The position numbers and the translations under genes are program-made. Of a stretch of DNA of 64,000 nt, positions 43,415-53,160 are shown in pieces (the first letter of the stretch is position 1; every line of letters starts with the position of its first letter). The DNA comes from Paracoccus homiensis (GTDB lineage Bacteria > Pseudomonadota > Alphaproteobacteria > Rhodobacterales > Rhodobacteraceae): assembly GCF_900111675.1 (NCBI RefSeq), contig NZ_FOHO01000003.1:1-64000 (forward strand), read 5' to 3'. A model generated the notes under the pieces. The model was not told the origin of the DNA. It did not search any database and saw only the letters and a list, made by a program, of their open reading frames with translations.

Positions 43415-44877
43415 GGCAGGTCCTTGCGGTAGGTTTCGCGCAGGGCGCGGCGGTTGATCTTGCCGGTCGCGGTGCGGGGCAGGCTGGCAAGCGGGATATA
43501 GTCGCGGGGCTGCTTGTATCGGGCCAGCGCGGATTCGGCCAGCGCCCGCAAATCCTGCGCCTCCGCCGTGCCCGTCCAGAAGGCGGCGATGATGCTGCGC
43601 CCCTGTCCAAGCGGCAGTTCGGTGACCGCGACCTCGCCCGCGTCGGGGTGGCGGGACAAGGTTTCCTCGACCTCCGGTGGGGCGACCCGATAGCCACCGG
43701 CATTCATGATATCGTCGCCGCGCCCCAGCACGGTGATTGCGCCATGTTCGTCGATGCGGGCCATGTCGCCGGTCAGGAACCAGTCGCCGCGGAAACGCGC
43801 GGCGGTGTCCTGCGGCTGATCCAGATAGCCAAGAAATAACCCCGGATCGTCGCGGTGAACGGCAAGCGCGCCGGGCATGTCGCAGGCGCAGTGCCGACCG
43901 TCATCCGTCAGGATCGCCACGCGGCGGCCCTGTTGGGCAAAGCCTGCGCAGCCTTTGGGTGCGGGGCGCGACGGGCTGCCCGAAATGAAGGTCGATATTT
44001 CCGATGCGCCCATCGCCTCGTGCAGATCGGTGCCGGTGCGGGTGGCCCAGTCGCGGCGCAGGGCAGGGTCCAGACGTTCGCCCGCCGCAAGGCCGTGGCG
44101 CAGGCTGCGGATCGGCGCCCGGTCGGCGCGCAGCATACGGCGAAAGACACCGGGTGCCCCGGCAAGAATCGTCGCACCATGCCGCCCCGCCAGCAGCGGG
44201 ATCTGTTCCAGCGTGGTCGCCGCCGACGGGATCAGCGCCGTCGCCCCCAGGGTCCAGGGATCCAGCAGCCCGGTTCCCAGCGTGAAGGTCCAGTTGAACG
44301 CGCCCGCATGCATCATCCGATCGCCCGGGCGCAGATCGTACCAGCCCTGGAACATCATCTGCCGGGCCAGGATCGTGCGGTGGGCGTGCATCACGGCACG
44401 GGGCTGGCCCGAACTGCCCGAGGTATAGACGATATAGGCCAGCCGGTCGGGATCGCCGTCCTGAAACGGCGCGGCTGGCAGCGTAGCAAAGGCGGCAAGC
44501 TGTGTATCCGCGATCACGGGTGCGGGATGGTCCGGCAGGGCGATATCCCGGCCCGCGACGATCATCGCGGGGTCGGTCTGGGACGCGATATGGGTGATTT
44601 CCGGGCCGGTCAGCTGCGCGGATGTGGGAATCGGCACGATGCCCGCCACAATCGCCCCCAGATAGGCCACGGGGAATTGCGGCGTATTGCCCAACCGCAT
44701 CAACAGACGATCGCCCGGGCGCAGGCCTGCCTGCTGCAATCCGGTCGCGGTGCCACGCACCGCGGCGATCAGGCGGGCATAGGACCAGCGTTCGGCACGG
44801 GCCAGCCCGACGACCGACAGCGCCAGCTTGTCAGGCGTTCCGGCCCCCGCGCGCAGGACATGTTCGGCAAGGTTCAT
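43411..44877 (-). CDS. AMP-forming acyl-CoA synthetase family protein
   Basis: A 488-residue adenylate-forming enzyme that would activate a carboxylic acid through acyl-AMP to acyl-CoA. Motifs are YIVYTSGSSGQPRAVMHAHR (P-loop), HEAMGASEISTFISG, GDWFLTGDMARIDEHG (with the ATP-binding Asp), GRGDDIMNAGGYRVAPPEVE and the catalytic Lys in PRTATGKINRRAL. It is compact, resembling benzoate/acetate-CoA ligase-like enzymes. The substrate is unknown. It is coupled to the FrnE-like gene. Confidence 0.88.
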   Translation of the reverse strand: MNLAEHVLRAGAGTPDKLALSVVGLARAERWSYARLIAAVRGTATGLQQAGLRPGDRLLMRLGNTPQFPVAYLGAIVAGIVPIPTSAQLTGPEITHIASQTDPAMIVAGRDIALPDHPAPVIADTQLAAFATLPAAPFQDGDPDRLAYIVYTSGSSGQPRAVMHAHRTILARQMMFQGWYDLRPGDRMMHAGAFNWTFTLGTGLLDPWTLGATALIPSAATTLEQIPLLAGRHGATILAGAPGVFRRMLRADRAPIRSLRHGLAAGERLDPALRRDWATRTGTDLHEAMGASEISTFISGSPSRPAPKGCAGFAQQGRRVAILTDDGRHCACDMPGALAVHRDDPGLFLGYLDQPQDTAARFRGDWFLTGDMARIDEHGAITVLGRGDDIMNAGGYRVAPPEVEETLSRHPDAGEVAVTELPLGQGRSIIAAFWTGTAEAQDLRALAESALARYKQPRDYIPLASLPRTATGKINRRALRETYRKDLP

Positions 44878-44923
44878 CGCATCCTCGGGTCGGTGTCGCT
44901 GCCAAGGGTATAGGCAAAGAAAA

Positions 44924-44945
44924 ACGGCCCGCGCAAACGGGCCGT
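44924..44945 (-). terminator. Terminator of the cold-shock gene
   Basis: ACGGCCCG (44924-44931) pairs with CGGGCCGT (44938-44945) around a 6-nt loop. On the minus strand TTTTTCTTTG follows. It is 25 bp past the stop of the cold-shock gene. Confidence 0.85.
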
Positions 44946-44970
44946 TCCTGTCTTTCTTGGGGTGAAGCTA

Positions 44971-45177
44971 TCAGAGCAGCTTCAGATCGGCAGCCGACGC
45001 ACGACCGTCGCGACCCGACTGCAGTTCATAGGCAATCTTCTGATTGTCCTGCAGTCCGGTCAGCCCGGCGCGTTCCACGGCCGAGATGTGCACGAACACA
45101 TCCTTGCCGCCTTCATCGGGTGCGATGAAACCAAAACCTTTGGTGGCGTTGAACCATTTAACCGTTCCGGTCGCCAT
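44971..45177 (-). CDS. cspA: Cold-shock domain protein
   Basis: A 68-residue OB-fold RNA/ssDNA-binding protein. The start is MATGTVKWFNATKGFGFI. The RNP motifs KGFGFI and DVFVHIS are intact, with the end ASAADLKLL. An ATG 14 codons upstream exists but would add a non-family tail. It is monocistronic, with a terminator on each side. The untranslated leader of roughly 100 bp or more may be temperature-responsive, as in other csp genes. Confidence 0.95.
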   Translation of the reverse strand: MATGTVKWFNATKGFGFIAPDEGGKDVFVHISAVERAGLTGLQDNQKIAYELQSGRDGRASAADLKLL

Positions 45178-45325
45178 AACCGTATCTCCTTCGATAATTT
45201 CCCGCAGCGAGATTGCCACGGGCCGTGCAGCAGCGCTTTCAGTCTTGCCGGCTGCCCGTCGAGGGAGGCGGTGGAAAGTTCTTGTCGCTCACGCGGTTCG
45301 GAGGATGAACGAATCGCGCGAAAAA

Positions 45326-45351
45326 GCAAGCGGGAAAGCAGTCCCGCTTGC
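45326..45351 (-). terminator. Terminator of thrS
   Basis: A perfect 10-bp stem GCAAGCGGGA/TCCCGCTTGC (45326-45335 with 45342-45351) has a 6-nt loop and is followed on the minus strand by TTTTTC. It lies 64 bp past the thrS stop. Confidence 0.88.
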
Positions 45352-45414
45352 AAATATCGTATGAACAAACCCCCTCGCGGCTGGCATCAGGCCAGATCCC
45401 GCCGTATTCGACCC

Positions 45415-47361
45415 CTAGCGCAGGTCCGGGGCAGTCGCCTCATCGGCGAGTTGGGCGATCACCTCGTCCAGAGACAGGGTGCGGCTGCCCTGCTGATCCA
45501 GACGCCGCATCGAGACGCTGCGGCTTTCGACCTCTTTCATGCCGATGGCCAGAATCGCCGGAACCTTGGCGACGGAATGCTCGCGGACCTTGTAATTGAT
45601 CTTTTCGTTCCGGGTATCGGCCTCGGCGCGGATGCCGGCGGCCTGAAGCGCCGAAACGACCTCATGTACGTAATCATCGGCGTCCGAGACGATGGATGCC
45701 ACCACAACCTGACGCGGGGCCAGCCAGAAGGGCAGCTTACCGGCGCTGTTCTCGATCAGGATGCCGATGAAACGTTCAAAGCTGCCCAGAACCGCGCGAT
45801 GCAGCATGATCGGGCGGTGCTTGTGCCCGTCCTGGCCGACATATTCGGCGTCCAGACGTTCGGGCAGGTTCGGGTCCACCTGCAGCGTGCCGCATTGCCA
45901 GTCGCGGCCGATGGCGTCGGTCAGCACGAATTCCAGCTTGGGCCCGTAGAACGCGCCTTCGCCCGGGAAGATCGTGAAGTCATAGCCCGCGGCCTGGCAC
46001 GCATTGCCCAGGGCCGCCTCGACCCGGTCCCAGCTTTCGTCGGAGCCGATGCGCTTTTCGGGGCGCGTGGACAGCTTGATCCGCCAGCCCGTGAAGCCCA
46101 GATCGGCATAGATGCCGGCCAGGAACTCGATGAATTTCTTCGTCTCGGCCTCGATCTGGTCCTCGGTGCAGAAGATATGCGCGTCGTCCTGCGTGAAGCC
46201 GCGCACGCGCATGATGCCGTGCAACGCGCCCGAGGGTTCATAGCGGTTGCAGGACCCGAATTCGGCCATGCGCAGCGGCAGGTCGCGATAGGATTTCAGG
46301 CCGTGATTGAAGATCTGCACGTGGCAGGGGCAGTTCATCGGCTTCAGCGCGTTGATCGTTTTGGTCCGCGCGTGATCCTCGTCGACCTCGACGATGAACA
46401 TGTTCTCCTGATAATTCTCCCAGTGGCCGGATTCCTCCCACAGCTTGCGGCTGACGACCTGCGGGGTGTTCACCTCGACATAGCCGTCGGCGCGCTGCTT
46501 GCGGCGCATGTAATCCTGCAGCGTGGTATAGATGTTCCAGCCGTTCGGATGCCAGAAGATCTGGCCCGGCGCCTCTTCCTGCATGTGGAACAGGTCCATC
46601 TCGCGGCCCAGCTTGCGGTGGTCGCGCTTGGCGGCCTCTTCCAGCATGTGCAGATGCGCCTTCAGGTCGTCCTTGTTGCGGAAGGCCACGCCATAGATGC
46701 GCTGCAGCATCGGGCGCGTCGCATCGCCCAGCCAGTAGGCGCCCGCGATATGGGTCAGCTTGAAGGCATCGGCGGGCAGCTGGCCGGTGTTCTGCAGATG
46801 CGGACCGCGGCACAGGTCCTGCCAGTCGCCATGCCAGTACATCCGCAGATCCTCGCCTTCGGGGATGCGGTCGATCAGTTCCACCTTGAACGGCTCGTTC
46901 GCGGCCTCGTAATGCGCGACGGCGCGGGCGCGGTCCCAGACCTCGGTGCGGACGGGTTCGCGGGCGTTGATGATCTGTTTCATCTTCGCCTCGATCTGGC
47001 CCAGATCCTCGGGGGTGAAGGGCTCGGCCCGGTCGAAATCGTAGAACCAGCCGTGGTCGCGGACCGGCCCGATGGTGACCTTCACATCCGGCCAGATTTC
47101 CTGCACGGCGCGGGCCATGACATGGGCGAAATCGTGGCGGATCAGTTCCAGCGCCTGCTCCTCGTCCTTGAGCGTGTGGATCGCGATCGCGCCGCTTGCG
47201 GTGATCGGCCAGGCCAGGTCGATATGCTTGCCATCGAGGCTGGCGCTGATCGCGCGCTTGGCCAGGCTGGGGGCGATGCTTTCGGCCACCTGCGCGGCGG
47301 TCACGCCTGCGTCGTAGTCGCGCGAATTGCCATCGGGAAAGGTGAGAGAGATCTGGGACAT
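45415..47361 (-). CDS. thrS: Threonine-tRNA ligase
   Basis: Charges tRNA-Thr, including the GGT species encoded in this window. It has 648 residues: N-terminal TGS domain ([19 protein letters not shown]), an editing domain with [15 protein letters not shown], a class II catalytic core with [15 protein letters not shown] (zinc Cys) and [13 protein letters not shown], and a C-terminal anticodon domain. GGAGGACG precedes the ATG. It is divergent from an MFS gene. Confidence 0.97.
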   Translation of the reverse strand: MSQISLTFPDGNSRDYDAGVTAAQVAESIAPSLAKRAISASLDGKHIDLAWPITASGAIAIHTLKDEEQALELIRHDFAHVMARAVQEIWPDVKVTIGPVRDHGWFYDFDRAEPFTPEDLGQIEAKMKQIINAREPVRTEVWDRARAVAHYEAANEPFKVELIDRIPEGEDLRMYWHGDWQDLCRGPHLQNTGQLPADAFKLTHIAGAYWLGDATRPMLQRIYGVAFRNKDDLKAHLHMLEEAAKRDHRKLGREMDLFHMQEEAPGQIFWHPNGWNIYTTLQDYMRRKQRADGYVEVNTPQVVSRKLWEESGHWENYQENMFIVEVDEDHARTKTINALKPMNCPCHVQIFNHGLKSYRDLPLRMAEFGSCNRYEPSGALHGIMRVRGFTQDDAHIFCTEDQIEAETKKFIEFLAGIYADLGFTGWRIKLSTRPEKRIGSDESWDRVEAALGNACQAAGYDFTIFPGEGAFYGPKLEFVLTDAIGRDWQCGTLQVDPNLPERLDAEYVGQDGHKHRPIMLHRAVLGSFERFIGILIENSAGKLPFWLAPRQVVVASIVSDADDYVHEVVSALQAAGIRAEADTRNEKINYKVREHSVAKVPAILAIGMKEVESRSVSMRRLDQQGSRTLSLDEVIAQLADEATAPDLR

Positions 47362-47482
47362 CACGTCCTCCTCGTCGGTTTGGCGCCCACGGAACGCCCG
47401 GCTGCGGGTTATGGTTGGGGACCAGATGGACCCCGGCGGAAAAACTGTCAAGATAAACAACACCCAGCATGCGCGAGGCGGA

Positions 47483-48763
47483 ATGGATATCGAGGAAGAA
47501 CTGTTTGAAAAGCTGGTCGACGATCCGCAACAGGCGGGCGGTCTGGACCCCGATGCCCGCAGGGCCGAACCGGGAAATTTCCTGCGCCATGTCGCCAGCC
47601 TTGCGGGATCGAAGCTGGCCGATGGGCTGATCGATCCGAAACTTGTGCTGACCTGGCTGATGACGCATCTGGGGGCGGGGGCTGCCTTGACGGGGCTTCT
47701 GGTGCCGGTGCGCGAGGCCGGATCGCTGTTGCCGCAACTGTTCACCGCAGGTGCCATCGGTGCCTTTCCGCGCCGCAAATGGGTCTGGGCGGTCGGGTCG
47801 GTGGCGCAGGGGCTGGCCGCGATCGGCATCGGTCTGGTCGCGCTGACCCTGCAAGGCGTCGTCGCGGGTGCGGTGATCGTCGGCCTGCTGGCGGTTCTGG
47901 CGCTGGCACGGTCGGCCTGTTCGGCATCCTACAAGGATGTGCTGGGCAAGACGGTCGGCAAGTCGCGGCGCGGCACGGCCACGGGTCTGGCCAGCAGCAT
48001 CGCCTCGGGTGGGGTGATCCTGTTTGCGGTCGTGCTGCTGTGGGGCGGATTGCCGCGCGAGGTTCTGGTGATCGCCGCGATCATGCTGGCGGGCGCGTTC
48101 TGGGTTCTGGGCGGTGCGATCTTTGCCACGCTGCGGGAACAGGCGCAGCCGCGTCAGGGCGTGATGACCGGCGGCCAGGCGTTGTCGCAACTGTCGCTGT
48201 TGCGCTCGGATGCGCAACTGGGCCGTTTCGTCGCGGCGCGGGCGGCCCTTGTGGGGACCGCGCTGGCGCCACCCTATCTGTTGCTGATCGGCGCGGGGCA
48301 GGACGGCAACGAGAGGCAATTGGGCCTGCTGGTTCTGGCATCTGCGCTGGCGTCGCTGCTGTCGTCCTATGTCTGGGGACGGCTGTCGGACAGATCGGCC
48401 CGGCAGGTTCTGATCGGGGCGGGGCTGGCGGGGGGCGTCGCGCTGGCCATCGCGTTGGGTCTGGCATGGATGGGTCTTGCAGGCAGCATCTGGGCGATTC
48501 CGGCGGTTCTGTTCGGCCTGATGATCGCGTATCACGGGGTCAGGCAAGGGCGGTCGACCTATCTGGTGGACATGGCCCCCGAAGATCAGCGCGCCAGCTA
48601 TACGGCGGTGTCGAACCTTGTCGTCGGCCTTGTGTTGCTGGCCGCGGGGGCACTGTCGGCGGGGCTGGCTGCCCTTGGCCCGCTATGGGTGATAGCGGTA
48701 TTCGCCCTGGCCTCTTTTGCGGGGGCATGGATTGCATATGGATTGGATGAGGTAAGCGCATGA
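47483..48763 (+). CDS. MFS transporter
   Basis: A 426-residue membrane protein. A soluble acidic N-terminus ([20 protein letters not shown], about 40 residues) is followed by about 11-12 helices, with an MFS-like loop [19 protein letters not shown]. The long acidic N-terminus is not usual for the superfamily. The substrate is unknown. It is coupled by 4-bp overlap to the hydrolase gene. Confidence 0.82.
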   Translation: MDIEEELFEKLVDDPQQAGGLDPDARRAEPGNFLRHVASLAGSKLADGLIDPKLVLTWLMTHLGAGAALTGLLVPVREAGSLLPQLFTAGAIGAFPRRKWVWAVGSVAQGLAAIGIGLVALTLQGVVAGAVIVGLLAVLALARSACSASYKDVLGKTVGKSRRGTATGLASSIASGGVILFAVVLLWGGLPREVLVIAAIMLAGAFWVLGGAIFATLREQAQPRQGVMTGGQALSQLSLLRSDAQLGRFVAARAALVGTALAPPYLLLIGAGQDGNERQLGLLVLASALASLLSSYVWGRLSDRSARQVLIGAGLAGGVALAIALGLAWMGLAGSIWAIPAVLFGLMIAYHGVRQGRSTYLVDMAPEDQRASYTAVSNLVVGLVLLAAGALSAGLAALGPLWVIAVFALASFAGAWIAYGLDEVSA

Positions 48764-49500
48764 CCGAATATCTGGATACGCCGCAGGGTCGGCGCATCGC
48801 CTATCGCCGGACCGAAGGCAAAGGCCCCGGCATCGTGTTTCTGGGTGGGTTCAAATCCGACATGCAGGGCACCAAGGCGCTGTATCTGGAAGACTGGGCC
48901 CGCCGTCAGGGCCGGGCCTTCCTGCGTTTTGACTATTCCGGTCACGGCGACAGCAGCGGCCTGTTCGAGGAAGGCGCAATCGGTGACTGGTTCGCGGATG
49001 CGGCCTCGGTCCTGACGACGCTGACGCAGGGGCCGCAGGTTCTGGTCGGGTCCAGCATGGGTGGATGGATCAGCCTGCTGCTGGCGCGCGCGATGCCGCA
49101 GCGGGTCGCCGGACTGGTCACCATCGCGGCGGCGCCCGATTTCACCGAGCAGGGCTTCTGGGCGGGGTTCGACGCGACCGCGCGGGCCGAGTTGCTGGAC
49201 AAGGGCCGGTTGGAACTGCCAAGCGAATATGGACCCGATCCCTATGTCATCACCCGCCGCCTGATCGAGGATGGCCGCGACCATCTGGTCATGGGGCAGG
49301 CGCTGCCGCTGCCCTTCCCGGTGCGGCTGTTGCAAGGTACGGCGGATGAGGATGTGCCGGTGCAATGGGCGCTGGACCTGCTGAACCACGCCACGGGCAA
49401 GGACATCCGGCTGACGCTGGTCAAGGATGCCGATCACCGGTTTTCGACGGATGCGTGCCTTGCACTGATATCGGACGCGGTCGGCGAGGTCGTGGCCTGA
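48760..49500 (+). CDS. Alpha/beta hydrolase, ABHD10-like
   Basis: A 246-residue serine hydrolase. The nucleophile elbow is LVGSSMGGWISLLLA; Asp in GTADEDVPVQWALDLL and His in DADHRFS complete the triad. GFKSDMQGTKA and FDYSGHGDSSG resemble ABHD10-type thioesterases. It has no signal peptide. The substrate is unknown. Confidence 0.87.
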   Translation: MTEYLDTPQGRRIAYRRTEGKGPGIVFLGGFKSDMQGTKALYLEDWARRQGRAFLRFDYSGHGDSSGLFEEGAIGDWFADAASVLTTLTQGPQVLVGSSMGGWISLLLARAMPQRVAGLVTIAAAPDFTEQGFWAGFDATARAELLDKGRLELPSEYGPDPYVITRRLIEDGRDHLVMGQALPLPFPVRLLQGTADEDVPVQWALDLLNHATGKDIRLTLVKDADHRFSTDACLALISDAVGEVVA

Positions 49501-49535
49501 TCCCCGCGCATCGCGCCCGCGGGGCAGGCCACCGG

Positions 49536-50849
49536 CTATTCTTCGCGGAAAGCGTAATAGATCTCGTCCATCAGGGGGCCAAGAAGATAGCCCATGACCG
49601 TGCGTGACTGGCGGTTGATGATCACATCCGCAGGCATTCCCGGACGCAGGATCGCGTCATGGCGGGCCATATCATCGGGCAGGGGGGCGATGCGCAGCGC
49701 GTAATAGGCCCGCCCGGTCACGCTGTCGGTCAGACGGTCGGCCGAGATCCCCGTGACCCGTCCCGCGATCTGCGGACGGGTGGCGCGGGGCAGGCCGGTC
49801 AGCTTGATCTCGGTCGTGTCGCCGATCGCGATCCCGTCGATATCGGCCACGGACAGTTTTGCCTCGACGATGATCGGCGCGCCGTCGGGGACAATATCCA
49901 TCAGCTTTTCGCCCGGCTGGACGACGCCCCCTTCGGTAAAGACCGACAGACCGACGACCTGCCCGCTGACGGGGGCGCGGATATCGGTCTGTTCGCTGAC
50001 CCGCCGCGCAGCGGCAAGGCGCGGGCGGGCCTCGGACAGCGCGTCATCGGTACTGCGCAATTCATCGGTGATGCGGCTGGTCCGCGCGGCCTCTAGGCGG
50101 GCAGCCTCAAGCTTGACCTCCAGCACCTGCTGATTGGCGCTGGCGATCTGGGCGCGCAGCCCGCCCTGATCGCCGATGGTGCCGGCCAGCAGACGCTCGA
50201 CCTCCATCACGCGGCTCCGCGACCCCAGTTTCGAGGCCAGCAGATCCTGTGCCGTCTGCAATTCGTCCTCCAGGATCGTCCGCTGGCGGGTCATGCTGTC
50301 CAGACGCGCCTGAAGTCCCGCGATTTCCTGTTGTAACTGTTCTGCGCGGCTGTCCAGCACCTGCGATTCCAGCCGGTGGGTCGCCAGCTGGGCGGCGGCC
50401 AATGCGCGTTCGTTCCGCAGCGCCTGAGACGCGGCGGCGTCCTGATCATCGCCAAGGCGTTGCAGGCAGGCGACGGGATCGTCGCTGTCGCGTTCGCATT
50501 CCAGCCTGTGCTTGCGGGTCTGCATCGCCGTCAGCCTTGCGGCGGCGATATCGCGATTGGCGCGGGCCTGTATGGGGTCCAGTTCGATCAGCAGGTCATT
50601 GCGGGTCACATGATCGCCCTCAGCCACAAGCAGGCGCTGCACGACACCTCCATGAGGATGCTGGACGCTTTGCCGCTGACCGATGACCTGCAACCTGCCA
50701 CTGGCAATCGCGCTGCTGGCGATGGTGGTCAGGCTTGCCCAAATAAGAAACACCAGAAGCAGCAACACCGTCACGATCAACCCGGCAAGCGCGGGTCTGC
50801 CCGGATGATACAGGCGGTCCAACTGCCGAGAGGTCGCGGTTCTAGTCAT
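49536..50849 (-). CDS. Type I secretion membrane-fusion protein (HlyD/PrsE family)
   Basis: A 437-residue adaptor between the inner-membrane ABC exporter and an outer-membrane TolC-like channel. It has one N-terminal helix (ALAGLIVTVLLLLVFLIWA, about residues 20-38), a lipoyl/HlyD start VIGQRQSVQHPHGGVVQRL, a long alpha-hairpin coiled coil (residues 100-285) and the HlyD C-terminal stretch IRAPVSGQVVGLSVFTEGG...GEKLMDIVP. Its start overlaps the exporter stop by 4 bp. No TolC gene is nearby. Confidence 0.92.
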   Translation of the reverse strand: MTRTATSRQLDRLYHPGRPALAGLIVTVLLLLVFLIWASLTTIASSAIASGRLQVIGQRQSVQHPHGGVVQRLLVAEGDHVTRNDLLIELDPIQARANRDIAAARLTAMQTRKHRLECERDSDDPVACLQRLGDDQDAAASQALRNERALAAAQLATHRLESQVLDSRAEQLQQEIAGLQARLDSMTRQRTILEDELQTAQDLLASKLGSRSRVMEVERLLAGTIGDQGGLRAQIASANQQVLEVKLEAARLEAARTSRITDELRSTDDALSEARPRLAAARRVSEQTDIRAPVSGQVVGLSVFTEGGVVQPGEKLMDIVPDGAPIIVEAKLSVADIDGIAIGDTTEIKLTGLPRATRPQIAGRVTGISADRLTDSVTGRAYYALRIAPLPDDMARHDAILRPGMPADVIINRQSRTVMGYLLGPLMDEIYYAFREE

Positions 50850-52555
50850 TCGGCGGCCCTGGTTGCGGGCATGTCGCGGTGGATCGGTTGCAGGCGAGCG
50901 TCCTGCAATTGCAGGACCCGATCGGCCAGTTGCAGGATCGGTGAAAGATGGGTGACGATGATGATCGCGGCGCCGCGATCCCTCATGATGCCGACGGCGT
51001 TTTGCAGGGCGGTCTGACCCGCCTGATCCAGATGTGCGTTGGGTTCGTCCAGAATGATCAGACGCGGATCGCCGAACAGGGCGCGGGCAAGGCCCAGTCG
51101 CTGTCGCTGACCGCCCGACAGGCCGGTGCCGCCCGGACCCAGCAGGGTGTCATATTGCCGGGGAAGGCCGGTGATCATGTCGTGAATCCCGGCAAGGCGG
51201 GCCGCGGCGACCACCTGTTCGGTCGTGGCCTTCTGAAAACGGCTGATATTGTCGCGCACGGTGCCTGCGATCAGCCCGACATCCTGCGGCAGATAGCCGA
51301 TCCTTCCACCCAGCAGGGCGGGGTCCCAGTGGTCATAGCGGATGCCGCCCAGCCACAACTGTCCGGTGTCAGGCTGCAACGCGCCGACCAGAAGTTTCGC
51401 AAGCGAGGTCTTGCCCGCGCCGCTGTCCCCGACGATGGCAAGCACCTGACCGCCGCTCAGCGTCAGCGAGGCATCGTCCAGGATCGCATGTTGCGCGCCG
51501 TCCTGACGGAAGCCCACATGCGCAAGCCGCAATTCGGTCTGGTCACTGTGCAGCGTGGTGCCGGCGGGCCGCGCCGGGGTTTCGGCCAGCAGGGCATTGA
51601 CCTTGCGATAGGCGATGCGTGCGGCGATGGCGTGGCGCCACGCGCCGACAGCCTGTTCTATGGGCAGCAGGGCGCGGCTCATGATGATGCTGGCGGCAAA
51701 GATCGTGGCGGGCTGGATGGCGTCGTCGATGACCAGCCACGCCCCCGTGCCCAGCAGCAGCGATTGCAGCAGCAGCCGCAGGAACCGGGTCAGCGCCACG
51801 GCCGAGGCGTTCCGTTCGCTTGCGCGGGACTGCTGGGCCATCATCGCGCCGCGTGTCGCCTGCCAGTGCTGGCCGACGGCGGCGCCCATCGACATGGCCT
51901 GCACCGCATCGGCATGCTGAAGCAGGTTGTCGGCAAAGGTGTAGGCCCGGCGGGACGATCCCTGCGCCCGCTCCAACGCGGGCCGCGTCAGGTATTCGTT
52001 CAGCACGGCCAGCCCAAGCACCGCCGCCGCGCCAAGCGTCGCGACCACGCCCAGCACCGGATGGATCAGGAACAGCAGGCCCAGATAGATCGGTGTCCAG
52101 GGCAGGTCGAACAGGAAATTGATGCCCGGCCCCGTCAGGAAGGCCCGCAGTTCATCCAGTTCCCGCAGCGTCTGCGCCGACAGGTTCTGCCCCGCGCGCG
52201 CGGATCTGCGCAGCAGGGCCTGCAGCACCGCCTGCGCCAGACGCATGTCCATGATGACGGAACATCTGACAAGGATATGGCCGCGAAATGCCTCAAGACT
52301 GGCCATGACGGCAAGCGCAAGGGTCAGGATCACGGTCAGCGCCAGCAATGTCGGGATGCTTTCGCTGACCAGAACGCGGTTATAGATCTGCAGCAGGTAA
52401 AGCGGCGACGACAGGTAAAGCATGTTCGTCAGGAACGAAAAGAAGCCCGCGATGGCGAAATAGGGGCGCAGCGGGCGCAAGGATATCCCGATTGCGCTGG
52501 CGCCGGCGGCGACCTCGCGTGTTTCGCCTGACGGATCGGGGCGTTCGGGTGTCAT
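50846..52555 (-). CDS. Type I secretion ABC exporter (PrtD/PrsD family)
   Basis: A 569-residue exporter with an N-terminal six-helix transmembrane domain (FAIAGFFSFLTNMLYLSSPLY; FLTGPGINFLFDLPWTPIYL) and a C-terminal ATPase. Walker A is IVGDSGAGKTSLAKLL, signature GTGLSGGQRQRLGLARALF, and Walker B RLIILDEPNAHLD. There is no N-terminal C39 peptidase domain, so the cargo is not cut at a double-glycine leader. The small glycine-rich gene just upstream is the likely substrate. Confidence 0.92.
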   Translation of the reverse strand: MTPERPDPSGETREVAAGASAIGISLRPLRPYFAIAGFFSFLTNMLYLSSPLYLLQIYNRVLVSESIPTLLALTVILTLALAVMASLEAFRGHILVRCSVIMDMRLAQAVLQALLRRSARAGQNLSAQTLRELDELRAFLTGPGINFLFDLPWTPIYLGLLFLIHPVLGVVATLGAAAVLGLAVLNEYLTRPALERAQGSSRRAYTFADNLLQHADAVQAMSMGAAVGQHWQATRGAMMAQQSRASERNASAVALTRFLRLLLQSLLLGTGAWLVIDDAIQPATIFAASIIMSRALLPIEQAVGAWRHAIAARIAYRKVNALLAETPARPAGTTLHSDQTELRLAHVGFRQDGAQHAILDDASLTLSGGQVLAIVGDSGAGKTSLAKLLVGALQPDTGQLWLGGIRYDHWDPALLGGRIGYLPQDVGLIAGTVRDNISRFQKATTEQVVAAARLAGIHDMITGLPRQYDTLLGPGGTGLSGGQRQRLGLARALFGDPRLIILDEPNAHLDQAGQTALQNAVGIMRDRGAAIIIVTHLSPILQLADRVLQLQDARLQPIHRDMPATRAAE

Positions 52556-52610
52556 GCGTGTAGGGTCTTGGGGGTGTCAGGTTTTCGAAGCGGCAAGGCC
52601 TCGTTGGAAA

Positions 52611-52633
52611 AAGGGCCCGGTGACCGGACCCTT
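52611..52633 (-). terminator. Terminator/attenuator between cargo gene and exporter
   Basis: A 10-bp stem with one G-U pair (52611-52620 with 52624-52633), 3-nt loop, is followed on the minus strand by TTTTTCC. It is 20 bp past the glycine-rich gene and 55 bp before the exporter. It would let the cargo gene be expressed more than the exporter. Confidence 0.75.
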
Positions 52634-52652
52634 GGTGTCATGCCTGCGGCGA

Positions 52653-53021
52653 TCAGCCCAGCAGGCCGCCCGCATCGCCCAGGCCACCGCCCAGTCCGTC
52701 AACCGTTCCCAGCAGACCATCTGCCAGACCCAGCGTGCCGCCCAGCAGACCTTCGACGCCCAGGCCGCCGCCATTGCCGAGGTTGTCGACAACGCCACCG
52801 CCACCGATGACATTGGCATAACCGTCAAGAACTGCACCCGACACGTCGCCTTCGGAGACATTGTCCACCAGATCGCCCAGCAGGCCGTTGTCAGCCAGCA
52901 GATTGCCGGTCAGCGTGGTCCCGTTCATCGAGCCCGGCGCGACGGTTTCAACCGTGTCCTGAACCAGATCGGCCACTGACCCAAGCAGGCCACCGACGGG
53001 CGAAAGTAGAAATCCCAGCAT
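52653..53021 (-). CDS. Small glycine-rich protein, candidate type I secretion substrate
   Basis: A 122-residue protein that I do not recognise. The N-terminus is hydrophobic (MLGFLLSPVGGLLGSVADLV). It has no Cys, few charged residues, many Gly, Leu, Val and Asp, and repeated GLLG units (GGLLGSVADLV, NGLLGDLVDNV, EGLLGGTLGLADGLLGTVDGL) up to the C-terminus AGGLLG. AGGAG lies 8 bp before the ATG at 53021. It stands directly upstream of the exporter pair with an intervening terminator. Small size and lack of Ca-binding GGxGxDxxx repeats separate it from RTX proteins. Confidence 0.72.
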   Translation of the reverse strand: MLGFLLSPVGGLLGSVADLVQDTVETVAPGSMNGTTLTGNLLADNGLLGDLVDNVSEGDVSGAVLDGYANVIGGGGVVDNLGNGGGLGVEGLLGGTLGLADGLLGTVDGLGGGLGDAGGLLG

Positions 53022-53049
53022 ATTGCACACTCCTGTTCTAGCTTGCGTT

Positions 53050-53077
53050 CATGCTATCGCTAAGGTTGATTAGCATG
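53050..53077. promoter_or_regulatory. Inverted repeat upstream of the glycine-rich gene
   Basis: CATGCTA (53050-53056) and TAGCATG (53071-53077) are perfect arms 14 bp apart, with nested GCTAA/TTAGC inside (53059-53063, 53070-53074). The site is about 30-56 bp upstream of the start, in an AT-rich 139-bp region between the glycine-rich gene and the divergent pyruvyl transferase gene. A likely regulator-binding site. Confidence 0.5.
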
Positions 53078-53160
53078 TGCAAAAAAGCATCTTACGTATG
53101 TACTAGTCAACCGATATGCATAAAATGCAAACTAAACCTTACAGATCGAAAGCTAACCCC

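Noticed and set aside
46238..48547. 769-codon minus-strand frame over the thrS start and MFS gene
   Set aside because: It is a shifted frame of thrS joined to antisense of the MFS gene; no motifs.
52653..53021. Double-glycine leader bacteriocin
   Set aside because: No short leader with a GG cleavage site near the N-terminus, and the exporter lacks the C39 peptidase domain.
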